In this document: piece by piece, positions 16,605 to 27,353 of the stretch
Layout of the letters: every line of letters begins with the position of its first letter
Numbering within the stretch: position 1 is the first letter of the stretch
Assembly (NCBI RefSeq): GCF_900110265.1
Contig: NZ_FODB01000028.1
Span: forward strand, 1-44,934
Reading direction: 5' to 3'
DNA length: 44,934 nucleotides
Source: Vreelandella aquamarina
GTDB taxonomy: Bacteria > Pseudomonadota > Gammaproteobacteria > Pseudomonadales > Halomonadaceae
Notes under the pieces: generated by a model
The model's database searches: none
Seen by the model: only the letters and a program-made list of their open reading frames with translations
Told to the model about the DNA's origin: nothing
Program-made: the position numbers and the translations under genes

Positions 16605-17438
16605 TTAGTTGAGTGATACCCGACCATCAAACACCCGGGTAGCAGGGCCCACCATGACGAGTGACGCTTCGGGGTCAGGCCACTCGATACTGAGCTGCCC
16701 GCCGGGCAAGTGCACTTTCACTGGGCTCTTCAGAAGCCCCTGACGAATCCCACTGGCCACCGCCGCACAGGCACCGGTGCCGCAGGCCAGGGTTTCACCG
16801 CTGCCACGCTCGAACACCCGCAGACGAATCTCGCTGGGCGAGACCACCTGCATAAAGCCGACGTTGACCCGCTTGGGAAACCGAGGATGCGACTCCAACA
16901 GCGGCCCCAAGCGCTCCACCGGGGCGCTATCCACGCTCTCTACCTGGAGGACAGCATGGGGATTGCCCATGGAGACCACGCCAAGCTGCAGCGTTTCACC
17001 GTCTACATCTACCTCATGCAGCGGTTGATCACCCGGCGCTTCAAACGGCAGCGTCGCCGGGTTAAAGCGCGGCCTGCCCATATCGACCCGTACCATGCCA
17101 TCGTGCTGAACATTGAGCACCAGCGGGCCACCGGCGGTTTCCACATGGATTTCATGCTTGTGGGTTAAACGCTGGTCGCGCACAAAGCGGGCAAAGCAGC
17201 GCGCGCCGTTGCCACAGTTCTCCACTTCGCTGCCGTCGGCGTTATAGATACGGTAGCGAAAGTCCATGTCCGGGTCGCGGGGCGGCTCGACGATCAGCAG
17301 TTGGTCAAAGCCAATGCCAAAGCGCCGGTCCGCCAGTTGGCGGATCTGCTCGTCCCGCAGGCGCGCCCGCTGAGTGACCAGGTCCACCACCATGAAGTCG
17401 TTGCCCAGGCCGTGCATTTTGGTGAAGTGCAGCAGCAT
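16605..17438 (-). CDS. dapF: Diaminopimelate epimerase
   Basis: A 277-residue cofactor-free epimerase converting LL- to meso-diaminopimelate, the precursor of lysine and of the peptidoglycan cross-link. The two catalytic cysteines are visible in [12 protein letters not shown] (about residues 75-86) and [14 protein letters not shown] (near 218). [12 protein letters not shown] marks the start of the fold. The ATG overlaps the lysA stop (TGATG), giving a coupled lysA-dapF pair. Confidence 0.96.
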   Translation of the reverse strand: MLLHFTKMHGLGNDFMVVDLVTQRARLRDEQIRQLADRRFGIGFDQLLIVEPPRDPDMDFRYRIYNADGSEVENCGNGARCFARFVRDQRLTHKHEIHVETAGGPLVLNVQHDGMVRVDMGRPRFNPATLPFEAPGDQPLHEVDVDGETLQLGVVSMGNPHAVLQVESVDSAPVERLGPLLESHPRFPKRVNVGFMQVVSPSEIRLRVFERGSGETLACGTGACAAVASGIRQGLLKSPVKVHLPGGQLSIEWPDPEASLVMVGPATRVFDGRVSLN

Positions 17439-18709
17439 CAGCGCGCCCCTTCCGGCAGCAGCGCCTCACCGGCCCACAGGCTTTCCAGCGTTTCCCGAGC
17501 GCGCACCACGTGGTACGTGTCGCCGTCCACCATCACCTCTGGCGGGCGCGGGCGGCTGTTGTAGTTCGACGCCATCACAAAACCGTAAGCTCCGGCGGAG
17601 CGTACCGCCAACAGATCGCCTTCGGCGATAGCAAGCTCACGCTCTTTACCCAGGAAGTCACCGGTTTCACACACAGGGCCGACCACGTCGTAGGTGGCGC
17701 TCTCACGAGGCTGGCGGGTATCCACCGGCACAATCGCCTGCCACGCCTGATACAGCGCCGGACGAATCAGGTCGTTCATGGCCGCATCGACAATGGCAAA
17801 GTTCTTGGTCTCGCCGGGTTTCAAGAACTCTACCCGGGTGAGCATCAGCCCGGCGTTGGCCGCAATAGAGCGACCCGGCTCAAACAGCAGCGTGAGCTTT
17901 TCGCCGCCTTCCCAGCGGGAGAGGCGCGCCAGCAGTTGGCTAGCGTAATCGAATGGCTGGGGTGGCTTCTCGTCACGGTAGGGCACGCCTAAGCCGCCGC
18001 CTAAATCCAGATGGTCAATCTCGATGCCGCGCTCGCGAAGGCGCTCCATCAGCACCAGCAGGCGCTCCAGGGCATCTAGAAACGGCGCGGTTTCGGTGAG
18101 CTGCGAGCCGATATGGCAATCCAGGCCCGTCACGCGCAGGTTTGGCAGGCTGGCCGCCAGTTGGTACACCTCCAGCGCGTCATCCACCGGAATGCCAAAC
18201 TTGTTATCTTTTAAGCCGGTAGAGATATAAGGGTGAGTGCCCGCATCCACATCAGGATTGACGCGCAGCGAGACCGGAGCGATTTTCCCCAGCTCACCTG
18301 CCACGGCATTCAGGCGCTCCAGCTCCGGGCGCGACTCGACGTTAAAGCATTTGATGCCAACTTCTAGCGCCCGCGCCATTTCATGCGGCTGCTTAGCCAC
18401 GCCAGAAAACACCACTTTGGCGGGGTCGCCGCCCGCTTTTAGCACCCGCTCAAGCTCACCCACGGAGACAATATCAAACCCGGCCCCCATGCGGGCCAAA
18501 AGGCCCAGCACGGCAAGGTTAGAGTTGGCTTTCACCGCGTAGCAGATTAAGTGCGAGTGGCCACCCAAGGCTTCGGTGTAGGCGCGAAAATGGCGCTCAA
18601 AGGTCGCTTTTGAGTAGACATAGCAGGGCGTGCCCATCTCGGCGGCCAGCTGCGTTAGCGGCACTTCTTCGGCGTAGAGCACGCCATCGCGGTAGTTAAA
18701 GTGATCCAT
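17438..18709 (-). CDS. lysA: Diaminopimelate decarboxylase
   Basis: A 423-residue PLP enzyme of the alanine-racemase fold that decarboxylates meso-diaminopimelate to L-lysine. The PLP lysine is in [14 protein letters not shown] (near residue 60). [27 protein letters not shown] and [15 protein letters not shown] follow in order, with the substrate-binding Cys in the last. The start codon overlaps the lptM stop (TAATG) and has AGGAGGGG upstream, so lptM-lysA-dapF form one translationally linked block. Confidence 0.96.
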   Translation of the reverse strand: MDHFNYRDGVLYAEEVPLTQLAAEMGTPCYVYSKATFERHFRAYTEALGGHSHLICYAVKANSNLAVLGLLARMGAGFDIVSVGELERVLKAGGDPAKVVFSGVAKQPHEMARALEVGIKCFNVESRPELERLNAVAGELGKIAPVSLRVNPDVDAGTHPYISTGLKDNKFGIPVDDALEVYQLAASLPNLRVTGLDCHIGSQLTETAPFLDALERLLVLMERLRERGIEIDHLDLGGGLGVPYRDEKPPQPFDYASQLLARLSRWEGGEKLTLLFEPGRSIAANAGLMLTRVEFLKPGETKNFAIVDAAMNDLIRPALYQAWQAIVPVDTRQPRESATYDVVGPVCETGDFLGKERELAIAEGDLLAVRSAGAYGFVMASNYNSRPRPPEVMVDGDTYHVVRARETLESLWAGEALLPEGAR

Positions 18710-18837
18710 TACCCCTCCTGCTCGGCGGCCGAATCATTGGTATCGTCAGGCAGATAAAGTGGCCCCTTTTGACCACAGCCAACAAGCAGCAGTGCGGCCA
18801 TCAGCAGCGCTCTAAGTATGATTGCACTGCGTTTCAT
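18709..18837 (-). CDS. lptM: Small lipoprotein LptM (YifL)
   Basis: A 42-residue lipoprotein, easily missed because of its size. It begins [20 protein letters not shown], then the lipobox Cys at residue 21 followed by GQKGPLYLP, the hallmark of LptM, and ends with a short acidic tail. LptM helps LptD, the outer-membrane lipopolysaccharide translocon, fold with its native disulfides. The argH stop overlaps its ATG (ATGA), and its own stop overlaps the lysA start. The position directly before lysA is the conserved location in gammaproteobacteria. Confidence 0.9.
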   Translation of the reverse strand: MKRSAIILRALLMAALLLVGCGQKGPLYLPDDTNDSAAEQEG

Positions 18838-20237
18838 GACGCACCTTTCAGGGCTGCCAGCGCTTCTCGCGCACGGTTTGCAGCGGCGCGCACTTGGTCA
18901 GGCGCCGTGCCGCCAATGTGGTTACGGGCAGCGACCGAGCCTTCCAGCGTCAGCACTTCAAACACATCCTGCTCAATGATATCGGAGAACTGCTGGAGCT
19001 CTTCGAGGGTCATTTCAGAGAGGTCTTTCTTGGTTTTCAGGCCGTAGGCCACGGACAGCCCCACGATCTCGTGAGCATCACGGAAGGCCACGCCTTTACG
19101 CACCAGGTAATCCGCCAGGTCTGTGGCGGTGGAGAAGCCACGCCGCGCCGCTTCGTACATGCTCTCTTTCTTCGGCTCAATGGCAGGCACCATGTCCGCA
19201 AAGGCTTTCAGACAGTCGCGCACGGTGTCGACGGCGTCGAACAGCGGCTCTTTGTCTTCCTGGTTGTCCTTGTTGTAGGCCAGCGGCTGCGACTTCATCA
19301 GCGTCAGCAGCGCCATCAGATGGCCATACACACGGCCGGTTTTACCGCGCACCAGCTCAGGCACGTCGGGGTTTTTTTTCTGCGGCATAATGGAGGAGCC
19401 GGTGCAGAAGCGGTCGGGCAGGTCGATGAAGCTGAACTGCGCACTGGTCCACAGCACGAGCTCTTCGCTCATCCGCGACAGGTGCATAAGCAGGATGCTG
19501 GCGAAACTGGTGAATTCAATTGCAAAATCACGATCTGACACGGCGTCCAGCGAGTTTTCTGCCGGGCGATCAAAGCCGAGCAGCTCAGCGGTCACGTGGC
19601 GGTCAATGGGGTAGGTCGTGCCCGCCAGCGCCGCGGAGCCCAGCGGCATCACATTCACCCGTTTACGGCAATCCAGCAGGCGCTCGTGATCGCGGGCCAG
19701 CATTTCCTGCCAGGCCAGCAGATGATGGCCGAAGGTGACTGGCTGAGCCGTTTGCAGGTGAGTAAAACCGGGCATGATGGTGTCGGCTTCCCGCTCGGCA
19801 AGCTCAATCATGCCGTCACGCAGACGGGTCAGCTCCGCTTCGATCACGTCGATCTCATCGCGCATGAACAGGCGAATGTCGGTGGCCACTTGGTCGTTGC
19901 GCGAGCGGCCGGTGTGTAGCTTCTTGCCAGTAATGCCGATTTTATCGGTCAGGCGTGCTTCGATGTTCATGTGCACGTCTTCCAGCGGCACCGACCACTG
20001 GAACTCACCGCGCTCAATCTCGCCCTGAATCTCGGTCAAGCCGTTGATAATGGCGTCGCGCTCTTCTTCGGTGAGCACGCCCACCCGCGCCAGCATGGTG
20101 GCATGGGCAATTGAGCCCTGAATATCCTGGCGCGCCAGGCGCTGGTCGAAGTTCACAGACGCGGTAAAGCGTGCAACAAAGGCATCGGTGGGCTCGCTGA
20201 AGCGACCGCCCCAAGACTGGTTCGTAGCTTGGCTCAT
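18834..20237 (-). CDS. argH: Argininosuccinate lyase
   Basis: A 467-residue enzyme of the fumarase/aspartase superfamily that splits argininosuccinate into arginine and fumarate. [17 protein letters not shown] at the start, [13 protein letters not shown] (near 115) and the signature loop [19 protein letters not shown] (near 283) are intact. An ATG at 20246 is also possible; I prefer 20237 because AGGA lies about 10 bases upstream, whereas the first ATG is almost on top of it. It opens the leftward operon running through lptM, lysA, dapF, DUF484, xerC and the HAD gene. Confidence 0.95.
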   Translation of the reverse strand: MSQATNQSWGGRFSEPTDAFVARFTASVNFDQRLARQDIQGSIAHATMLARVGVLTEEERDAIINGLTEIQGEIERGEFQWSVPLEDVHMNIEARLTDKIGITGKKLHTGRSRNDQVATDIRLFMRDEIDVIEAELTRLRDGMIELAEREADTIMPGFTHLQTAQPVTFGHHLLAWQEMLARDHERLLDCRKRVNVMPLGSAALAGTTYPIDRHVTAELLGFDRPAENSLDAVSDRDFAIEFTSFASILLMHLSRMSEELVLWTSAQFSFIDLPDRFCTGSSIMPQKKNPDVPELVRGKTGRVYGHLMALLTLMKSQPLAYNKDNQEDKEPLFDAVDTVRDCLKAFADMVPAIEPKKESMYEAARRGFSTATDLADYLVRKGVAFRDAHEIVGLSVAYGLKTKKDLSEMTLEELQQFSDIIEQDVFEVLTLEGSVAARNHIGGTAPDQVRAAANRAREALAALKGAS

Positions 20238-20331
20238 CGGAGACATATCCTGCTGACAAAACTAATGGAGTCGTTACCGGAAAGTGTACCAGAGTCACTG
20301 CGTAGAGCGGCATGCCGTTTTATGGCAGTGT

Positions 20332-22782
20332 TTATAACGAGGTAGGAGATTCTTGGCTAGCAGCGACTACTAGCGGCGTTTTCAAATATGCCTTCAGCGC
20401 ACTCAAGGCCATGGGACGAGCAAAGTAGTAGCCTTGGAAATGGTCGCACTGCAGGGTATGCAGGAAGTGAAACTGCTCGGCGGTTTCAACGCCTTCAATT
20501 AACACCTCGAGTCCCAACTTATCTGCCATGGTGACAACGCCCTCTACAATAGCGGCGTCACGGGAATCAACGGCCACATCGCCCACAAACGAGCGGTCAA
20601 CCTTCAGCTTATTGATGGGTAGGCGTTTTAGATAGCTAAGGCTTGAGAAACCGGTGCCAAAGTCATCCAGAGCAATGTGCACGCCCAGTTGGCGCAGGGC
20701 CTGTAAGACCTGAATGGTGTGTTCGGCGCTATCCATTAACACACCTTCGGTCAGCTCCAGCTCTAATAGCGCGGGGGGCAAGCCACTACGCGCCAGCACC
20801 TGCTTTACGGAGTCTAAAAAGCCTGGGCGCTGAAACTGCATGGGTGATACGTTAATCGCCATGGTGATGGGGGTCGCGCTTTCGGCATTGAGCACCACCG
20901 CATCGCGGCAGGCGGTTTCCATCACCCACTCACTGATGGGGATAATCTGCCCGGTATCCTCGGCCAAAGGAATAAACTGCCCTGGCGGGATGTTGCCACG
21001 CTCTGGGTGGTACCAACGGATCAGCGCTTCAACCCCAGCGACCCGCCCACTATGGTGAATTTGCGGCTGGTAATGGAGCTCAAACTGCTCCTGCTCAATG
21101 GCCTGCTGCAGGGCATGGCGCAAATTCACCCGCTCGGTGACCTTGCGGTTAAGTTCGTCGGTATACCACTGAAAGGTGTTGCGCCCCCTGCGTTTGGCCT
21201 TGTACATGGCAAGGTCGGCCTGCTGAATGAGCTGACGCGGCGTTTGAATAGTGCCATCGTTGGTGGCAATCCCAATACTGGCAGTAATTCTTAGCTCGTT
21301 GCTGCGATACCAGTAAGGTGCCGAAACTCGTGCCAGCAGCCGCTCGACCACCTGTAAGACATCGTCTTCGTGGGCTAAATCCGGCAACAGCACGATAAAC
21401 TCATCGCCGCCAAATCGGGCCACGGTGTCCCAGGGGCGCAGCTCCTCCTCCAAGCGCTTGGCGACCTCTAGCAAAATATAGTCGCCCACTTCATGGCCGA
21501 GGGTGTCATTGATTGGCTTAAAGTCGTCTAAATCAATGAACAGCACTGCTAAATAACGCTGGTAGCGCCTGGCTAACAAACAACCTTGGGCAAGGCGCTG
21601 GTCCAGCAACAGCCGGTTGGGCAGCCCGGTCAGCGCATCGTGATTGGCGTTATGGCTCAGCTGGGCCTGATACTCTCGCTGGGCGGTAATATCGTTTTGC
21701 GCGCCGATAAAATGTGTGACTACGCCAGCTTCATCGCGCACCGGGGAGATATAAAGATCGTTCCAGAAAGGCGCGCCGTTACGGCGATAGTTGCGAATCA
21801 CCACATGCACATCGCGCTGCTCTTTGATGCCTTTGCGCAATTGCACCTGGGTCGCAGGGTCCGTGTCGATTCCTTGTAGAAAACGGCAGTTGCGGCCCAG
21901 CGCGGCCTCTCGCGAGTAGCCGGTGATGCGCTCAAAGGCAGCGTTCACATACACTATCGGCAAATCAGGGCGCTGAGCATCCACAATGACCACGCCATTG
22001 GTGCTAGACTCCACGCTGCGCTCCAGCAGCGCCAACTGCCGTTCAGTGTCTTTGCGCTCGGTAATATCCTGAGTAGAGCCCTGAGCTTGAATAATTTTTC
22101 CTAGCTCATCACGCACCGCTCGGCCAATCACTCGCACCCAACGCCGTCGCCCCTGCTGGGTAATAATCTCCAGCTCTTCGTCAAAACTTATCCCCTTCTC
22201 ACAGCAGTTGGTAAACACGGCTTGAATACGCGACCGAGAGCTTGGCGTGTAAAAAGCAATCGCCTCCTCCAACGTGGGCTGGTGACCAACAGGCATATCG
22301 TGAAGGCGGCACACCTCCTCCGACCAGATCGGCAGCCCCACCGCTAAATCCATATACCAGCCGCCTATATGCGCTGTCTCACCGGCAATACGGAACAGCC
22401 GCTGATTGCGCCGTAGCTGCTTTTCCACCGCTTTGCGACGAGAAATATCTCGGGCAATCACATAAATCACCTGCTCACCGGCAGAAGCGGACACTTCCAA
22501 CCAAACGCGCCTACCATCTACCGCTAACGCACAAATATCGAAGGCATTAATTTTTTCACCCCGGCATACCCTTGCCAACGCTGCTTCGATAACGGGATGA
22601 TCACGCGGCTCTACCACGACACCACAGGGCCTACCCAGCAGCGCTTCTGCTTGGTAACCCAGTAACGACTCAAAGGTTGGGTTGATGCTGAGCAGCGTGC
22701 CCGCAAAGTCGATGCAGCAGAACAAATCCTGCGAAAGCAGAAAGAATTGGTCTAGCTTACCTTGCGGTTCAACAGGGGGCAT
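20332..22782 (-). CDS. PAS-PAS-LOV-GGDEF-EAL cyclic-di-GMP enzyme
   Basis: An 816-residue cytosolic protein with no membrane segment. Order: PAS (about 10-115), PAS/PAC (125-245), a third PAS with LOV features (250-370), GGDEF (375-545) and EAL (550-805). The third PAS carries GRNCRFLQG with Cys299 as the candidate flavin-adduct cysteine, plus RNYRRNGAPFWN and FIGAQNDIT, which supply the Asn and Gln that contact flavin in LOV domains. The GGDEF motif (458-462) is intact and has an RPWD product-inhibition site at 449-452. The EAL half has Glu585 in VEALIRW, DDFGTGFSSLSYL, INKLKVDRSFV, IEGVET and QGYYFARP. Both synthesis and hydrolysis of c-di-GMP are therefore possible, probably under blue-light control. 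It is divergent from hemC; AGGA lies 7 bases before the ATG. Confidence 0.92.
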   Translation of the reverse strand: MPPVEPQGKLDQFFLLSQDLFCCIDFAGTLLSINPTFESLLGYQAEALLGRPCGVVVEPRDHPVIEAALARVCRGEKINAFDICALAVDGRRVWLEVSASAGEQVIYVIARDISRRKAVEKQLRRNQRLFRIAGETAHIGGWYMDLAVGLPIWSEEVCRLHDMPVGHQPTLEEAIAFYTPSSRSRIQAVFTNCCEKGISFDEELEIITQQGRRRWVRVIGRAVRDELGKIIQAQGSTQDITERKDTERQLALLERSVESSTNGVVIVDAQRPDLPIVYVNAAFERITGYSREAALGRNCRFLQGIDTDPATQVQLRKGIKEQRDVHVVIRNYRRNGAPFWNDLYISPVRDEAGVVTHFIGAQNDITAQREYQAQLSHNANHDALTGLPNRLLLDQRLAQGCLLARRYQRYLAVLFIDLDDFKPINDTLGHEVGDYILLEVAKRLEEELRPWDTVARFGGDEFIVLLPDLAHEDDVLQVVERLLARVSAPYWYRSNELRITASIGIATNDGTIQTPRQLIQQADLAMYKAKRRGRNTFQWYTDELNRKVTERVNLRHALQQAIEQEQFELHYQPQIHHSGRVAGVEALIRWYHPERGNIPPGQFIPLAEDTGQIIPISEWVMETACRDAVVLNAESATPITMAINVSPMQFQRPGFLDSVKQVLARSGLPPALLELELTEGVLMDSAEHTIQVLQALRQLGVHIALDDFGTGFSSLSYLKRLPINKLKVDRSFVGDVAVDSRDAAIVEGVVTMADKLGLEVLIEGVETAEQFHFLHTLQCDHFQGYYFARPMALSALKAYLKTPLVVAASQESPTSL

Positions 22783-22865
22783 GGCATTTCCTAATAGGCG
22801 TTAAACGCGTTCAGCGCTGGCCCTAAATTCGGCCGGTTATTTTTACTGTGTGGCTGGGTGCTTTA

Positions 22866-22880
22866 TGATGAGAATTATCA
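22866..22880. promoter_or_regulatory. Candidate Fur box before hemC
   Basis: TGATGAGAATTATCA matches the 7-1-7 Fur consensus (TGATAAT-N-ATTATCA) at 12 of 14 positions, with the right half perfect. It lies 40 bases before the hemC start in the region shared with the divergent GGDEF-EAL gene. Control of heme synthesis by iron would make sense, but this rests on one motif. Confidence 0.4.
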
Positions 22881-22919
22881 CAGTTCGACGCGCCGTGTCA
22901 GCGGCAAAGGGAGAATCAG

Positions 22920-23864
22920 GTGTCATCCATCACTAAATTGCGCATCGCCACGCGTAAAAGTCAGTTGGCCATGTGGCAGGCCGAGTACGTCCGCGACCGC
23001 TTGATGGCGGCACATAGCGGTCTGGAAGTTGAGCTTGTCCCCCTCTCCACCAAAGGCGACAAAATTCTCGATACGCCTCTCTCCAAAATTGGTGGCAAAG
23101 GGCTATTCGTCAAGGAGCTTGAAGACGCCATGCTGGATGGACGCGCCGATATTGCCGTTCACTCCATGAAAGACGTACCCATGCACTTCCCCGAAGGCTT
23201 GGGGCTATCGGTGATTTTAGAGGGGGCAGACCCCACCGATGCGTTCGTGTCCAACCACTATAACAGCATCGACGAGCTGCCCGAAGGTGCACGCATCGGT
23301 ACCGCCAGCCTACGTCGTGGCCTACAAATACGTGAAGCCCGTCCGGACCTGCAAATCCTCAACCTGCGCGGCAACGTCCAGACTCGCCTTGGGAAGCTCG
23401 ACGATGGCGAGTTCGACGCTATCATTCTGGCCACCTCTGGCCTGCAGCGCCTGGGGCTCGATGCGCGAATCGCCCAAGCACTGCCCCCCGAAATCTGCCT
23501 GCCCGCCTGCGGCCAGGGCGCACTAGGCATCGAATGTCGCTTGCACGACCCCGAATTGATTGCGCTACTGGCCCCCTTGGACGACCAGGATACCGCCACC
23601 CGCGTGCGCGCCGAGCGCGCCCTGAACACGCGCCTGGAAGGTGGCTGCCAAGTACCGATTGCCGGGCACGCCGTACTGGATAAAGCCAACGATACCCTGT
23701 GGCTGCGCGGGCTAGTGGGCAACCCAGAGGGCACCGAGGTACTGCGTGCCGAGGGCCGTGGCTCTATCCATGAGCCGGAAGCGCTCGGCATTCGTATTGC
23801 CGAAGAGCTGCTGGATCAAGGCGCCGGCGATATCTTGGCAGAGGTTTACGGCCGCAACGTATGA
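22920..23864 (+). CDS. hemC: Porphobilinogen deaminase (hydroxymethylbilane synthase)
   Basis: A 314-residue enzyme that joins four porphobilinogen units into hydroxymethylbilane. [18 protein letters not shown] opens the fold; [26 protein letters not shown] and VHSMKDVP form the active site, with [10 protein letters not shown] arginines. The dipyrromethane cofactor Cys lies in [13 protein letters not shown]. The start is GTG at 22920, after AAAGGGAGA. Its stop overlaps the hemD ATG (ATGA), the usual hemCD coupling. Confidence 0.96.
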   Translation: MSSITKLRIATRKSQLAMWQAEYVRDRLMAAHSGLEVELVPLSTKGDKILDTPLSKIGGKGLFVKELEDAMLDGRADIAVHSMKDVPMHFPEGLGLSVILEGADPTDAFVSNHYNSIDELPEGARIGTASLRRGLQIREARPDLQILNLRGNVQTRLGKLDDGEFDAIILATSGLQRLGLDARIAQALPPEICLPACGQGALGIECRLHDPELIALLAPLDDQDTATRVRAERALNTRLEGGCQVPIAGHAVLDKANDTLWLRGLVGNPEGTEVLRAEGRGSIHEPEALGIRIAEELLDQGAGDILAEVYGRNV

Positions 23865-24613
23865 GCCAGCCGGTACTGATTTGCCGCCCTGGGGAGCGGG
23901 GCGAAACGCTGGCGGGTGCCCTGCGGGCAAGCGAAGGCTGGGTGGAGTCGCTTGACGTGATGCATCTGGAAGCGCTGCCTGAAGATGCTACGCAGCGCCA
24001 AGTCTGGTTGGATATTGATCAGTACCATAAGATAGTGGTGGTCAGCCCCTTTGCCGCTTACTGTTTAAGCGAGGCGCTGGATCGCTACTGGCCACAGCTA
24101 CCTATCGGTATTGATTACTATAGCGTTGGACGGGGCACTGCCAGCATACTGTTCGATCAGCTTGGGGTTCGGGTACGTATTCCTCCACCCCAGCAGGGTG
24201 AAGACACCAGCGAAGCGCTGCTTTCGCTAGCGTCGCTTCGCCACCTAGCACATCAACGAGTGCTGCTGGTGGCAGGAGAAGGCGGCCGCACGCTGATCGC
24301 CGATACTCTAGCGGCACGCGGGGCCACTATTACCCGGCTGGCGGTCTATCGGCGGGTTTATCAGCCGCCTTCGCCAGCGATGCAAAAGCGCCTCGCCACA
24401 GGTGCCTACCGGGCGCTCATCGTCACCAGCGGCGAACTGCTTGAATATCTGGCAAAATGGTGTGGTCCAGCAGCGTTGAACCAACCGCTAATCGTTTCCA
24501 GTCACCGTTTAGCTACACTGGCCGGTAAACTGGGTTTTTGTGACCTCAAGGTGGCGTCGGGAGCAACGCCGGCTGCGCTGGTGGCCGCGTTGGATCGGTC
24601 CTGCAACCCATAG
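23861..24613 (+). CDS. hemD: Uroporphyrinogen-III synthase
   Basis: A 250-residue enzyme that closes hydroxymethylbilane into uroporphyrinogen III with inversion of ring D. This family is poorly conserved; I rely on the two-lobed Rossmann-like pattern ([20 protein letters not shown] start, [74 protein letters not shown]) and on its place between hemC and hemX with a 4-base overlap. Confidence 0.92.
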   Translation: MSQPVLICRPGERGETLAGALRASEGWVESLDVMHLEALPEDATQRQVWLDIDQYHKIVVVSPFAAYCLSEALDRYWPQLPIGIDYYSVGRGTASILFDQLGVRVRIPPPQQGEDTSEALLSLASLRHLAHQRVLLVAGEGGRTLIADTLAARGATITRLAVYRRVYQPPSPAMQKRLATGAYRALIVTSGELLEYLAKWCGPAALNQPLIVSSHRLATLAGKLGFCDLKVASGATPAALVAALDRSCNP

Positions 24614-24656
24614 GGTGCCGATGTCGATCAAGGAACTTAATAAGGGCTAGCGACAG

Positions 24657-26078
24657 ATGAGCAAACAACCAAACGAGCAGGAAGGCGTTAACAACACGTC
24701 TGCCGATGCATCCCAAGATAACGCGCAACCGAGCGATACTACGGCATCATCGGCGAAAAGCGAGTCGACTGCTGGCAGCGTCTCCTCCTCTTACGCGGCC
24801 AAAAATAGCCGTTCGCGCCGCCGCCATAAGAGTGGCAACAGTGCCTCTTCGGCACCGCAAACCGGCACGGCGAGCAATAACGGGCCGACGTCTGACTCGG
24901 CCAAAACGTCCGCCGCTAGCAACACCAAGGACACGAAAGACACTAAGGACGCCAAGAACAGCGCCGCCGACACCAAGCCAGCCGCTTCGTCGGGCAGTGC
25001 CGGTAAGCCAATCCCGCCCGCCTCTACAGCCGGTAGTGGTGGCAGCAAAGGCGGCGGTCTTGCCATCGCGTTGGTGATTATCCTGGCACTCGCCCTGGGC
25101 CTGATCACTTGGCAAGGCTGGCAGCGCCTGGATAGTCAGCAGCAGCGCCTGGACGAATTGGCCCAGCAAGCGCAAAACAGCGCTTCCCAGCAAGCGGTCA
25201 GCGAGCTTGAGTCACGGATCGAAGAGGGCGAAGCCGAACGAAGCCAAGCGCTGGAGAGTACCGTGAGCGAACTGCGCAGCGAGCTGGATAGCTATCGCAG
25301 CGACATCAACAGCACGCTGGACGAGGTGCTGACGCAGCTCTCACAAGAGCAGGACACCGACGAGCGCGATTGGCTTCACGCCGAAGCGGCCTACTTGCTG
25401 CGTTTGGCGAATCAGCGCCTGCAGCTGGAGGGTGATGTGGAAGGTGCCGCCGCTCTGCTGCGCACCGCCGATGCCCGTCTGGCCGATGCCGATAACCCGG
25501 CGCTAACGCCCGTGCGTCGTGAAATTGCCAACGAGCTCGCCGCGCTGGACGCCGTTCCTCAAGTGGACCGCACAGGCACTTACTTAGCTCTGAATGCCCA
25601 ACAAGAGCGCGTAGCGGGTCTGCGCCTATCTCAAGAGATCGAAGAGCGCGCCGTGACGTCAAGTATTGAGCAGCCGCCTACCGGCACTTTCCAGCGCCAG
25701 CTCGCCCGCTTCGGTGAAGAGCTAAAAGATCTCGTGGTCATTCGTCAGCACGATGAAGCACTGGAAGCGTTGATCACGCCGGAGCAGGAGTCCTACCTGC
25801 GCCAGAGCCTGCGCCTGATTCTCGAGCAGTCTCAGCTAGCGCTGCTCAAAGAGGAGCCTGAGCTGTACGAAGCGAGCATCGACAAAGCCCTGGAGCTGCT
25901 GAACGGCTACTACGACACCGAGCGTGAAGAGACCCAGAGCGTCATAGCCCGCCTTCAAGAGCTGAAGCAGGCCGAAGTAAAGCCCGAGCTGCCGGATATC
26001 AGCGCCTCACAGCAAGCGCTGGCCAGCTTCATCGACAACCGTTTCGAGTCGCGTCGTCAGGATGGAGGTGATGCATGA
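24657..26078 (+). CDS. hemX: HemX-family membrane protein
   Basis: A 473-residue inner-membrane protein. Residues 1-133 are low complexity (Ser, Thr, Ala, Lys and Asn rich, with KDTKDTKDAKN repeats) and presumably cytoplasmic. One membrane span lies at about 134-152. A coiled coil (LDSQQQRLDELAQQAQ through DEVLTQLSQEQ) and a helical domain follow on the periplasmic side. This matches the proteobacterial HemX family (once proposed as uroporphyrinogen-III methyltransferase, which its fold does not support). It overlaps hemY (ATGA), and its exact role is unknown. Confidence 0.88.
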   Translation: MSKQPNEQEGVNNTSADASQDNAQPSDTTASSAKSESTAGSVSSSYAAKNSRSRRRHKSGNSASSAPQTGTASNNGPTSDSAKTSAASNTKDTKDTKDAKNSAADTKPAASSGSAGKPIPPASTAGSGGSKGGGLAIALVIILALALGLITWQGWQRLDSQQQRLDELAQQAQNSASQQAVSELESRIEEGEAERSQALESTVSELRSELDSYRSDINSTLDEVLTQLSQEQDTDERDWLHAEAAYLLRLANQRLQLEGDVEGAAALLRTADARLADADNPALTPVRREIANELAALDAVPQVDRTGTYLALNAQQERVAGLRLSQEIEERAVTSSIEQPPTGTFQRQLARFGEELKDLVVIRQHDEALEALITPEQESYLRQSLRLILEQSQLALLKEEPELYEASIDKALELLNGYYDTEREETQSVIARLQELKQAEVKPELPDISASQQALASFIDNRFESRRQDGGDA

Positions 26079-27337
26079 GAAAACTCATCCTGCTGATCAT
26101 CGCGGGCCTTGCGGTTGGCGCGCTCTTTGGGCACCTGATGATGTCAGTGCCCGGTTACTGGCTGATTCGAGTGGGCGACACCTCGGTTCAAACCTCGTTC
26201 TGGTTTGGTCTGGTGCTGCTGCTGGGTGCCTTTATTGTGCTGCACTTCGCGCTGCGCCTGCTTACCGGCATTATTCGCCCGGTTGGTCGCTTCCGTACCT
26301 GGAACAGCCGCGCCCGTAACCGTCGCGCCATGAAACGCACCGTGCGTGGTTTGGTGGCACTCACCGAAGGCCGCTGGAAAAAAGCCGAGAAAACCTTGGT
26401 GCGCGCCGCCGACGACTCCAGCACACCGCTGGTTAACTACCTATCGGCCGCGCTGGCAGCCCACTATCAGGGCGACCACGAGAAGTCCCAGGAGCATCTG
26501 AACCAGGCCCAGCTGACCACCGACGGCGCGGATACCGCCGTTGGCCTGATGCAGGCGCAGCTGATGATTGACCGTCAGCAGCCGGAAGAGGCTCTGGCAA
26601 TTCTCACTCGCCTGGATAAGCAGCTCACCAATCACCCGCAGGTACTGAAGCTTTTGAAGCAGGTACACCTGAGCGTCAACGACTGGGAAGGCCTGCGCCG
26701 CCTAATTCCACGTCTGGCCGCGCAGAAGCTGATTACCCAGCAAGAGCGCGAACAGCTGGAATTCAAAGCGTATCGCGAGCTGATCATCTTCGAAGCGAAG
26801 AACCCTACCAATATCGAACGGGTTCGCGGGCTGTGGGCGGATATGCCCGACTACCTGCGTGGCAATACCGAGCTGATCGTGCTCTATACCGAGGCACTGC
26901 TACATGCCAACGAAGAGCCGATTGCCGAGCGTCTGCTGAACCACTCGCTGGATAACCACTGGGACGCCCGCTTGGTCAAGCGCTACGGCCTGCTCAATGT
27001 CGATGCCGCTCGCCAGCTCGCCAAGGCCGAAAAGTGGCTACAAGAGCGCCCCAACGACCCCGAGCTGCTGCTCGCCTGTGGACGCCTGTCACTACGTGTT
27101 GGCCAGTGGGAAAAAGCGCTGGAATACTTTGAAGCCAGCCAGCGCCAGCGCCCCAATGGCGAAGTGTGTGCCGAGCTTGCTCGCCTCTACGCAAGCCTAG
27201 GCGAGCACAACAAGAGCCAGCTCTACTATCGTCACAGTGTTGATATGCTAGCCAAATCTCTGCCATCGCTGCCCCAACCCAGCGATGCCAGTGACAGCAC
27301 GCAAAGCGATAAGAAAGCGGCGAAAAAGACGGCATAA
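26075..27337 (+). CDS. hemY: HemY-family TPR membrane protein
   Basis: A 420-residue protein with two N-terminal membrane spans (about 3-22 and 40-63), then a basic stretch (RNRRAMKRTVRGLVALTEGRW) and helical TPR-like repeats to residue 395, with a Lys-rich end. This is the proteobacterial HemY of the hemCDXY operon, not the Gram-positive protoporphyrinogen oxidase of the same name. It is thought to scaffold late heme enzymes; that role is inference here. It ends the operon before a strong bidirectional terminator. Confidence 0.9.
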   Translation: MRKLILLIIAGLAVGALFGHLMMSVPGYWLIRVGDTSVQTSFWFGLVLLLGAFIVLHFALRLLTGIIRPVGRFRTWNSRARNRRAMKRTVRGLVALTEGRWKKAEKTLVRAADDSSTPLVNYLSAALAAHYQGDHEKSQEHLNQAQLTTDGADTAVGLMQAQLMIDRQQPEEALAILTRLDKQLTNHPQVLKLLKQVHLSVNDWEGLRRLIPRLAAQKLITQQEREQLEFKAYRELIIFEAKNPTNIERVRGLWADMPDYLRGNTELIVLYTEALLHANEEPIAERLLNHSLDNHWDARLVKRYGLLNVDAARQLAKAEKWLQERPNDPELLLACGRLSLRVGQWEKALEYFEASQRQRPNGEVCAELARLYASLGEHNKSQLYYRHSVDMLAKSLPSLPQPSDASDSTQSDKKAAKKTA

Positions 27338-27353
27338 CCGCCTTCTGTAACGC

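Noticed and set aside
24747..25193. Antisense frames over the low-complexity start of hemX
   Set aside because: They arise from the Ser/Ala/Lys-rich repeat composition of the real gene.
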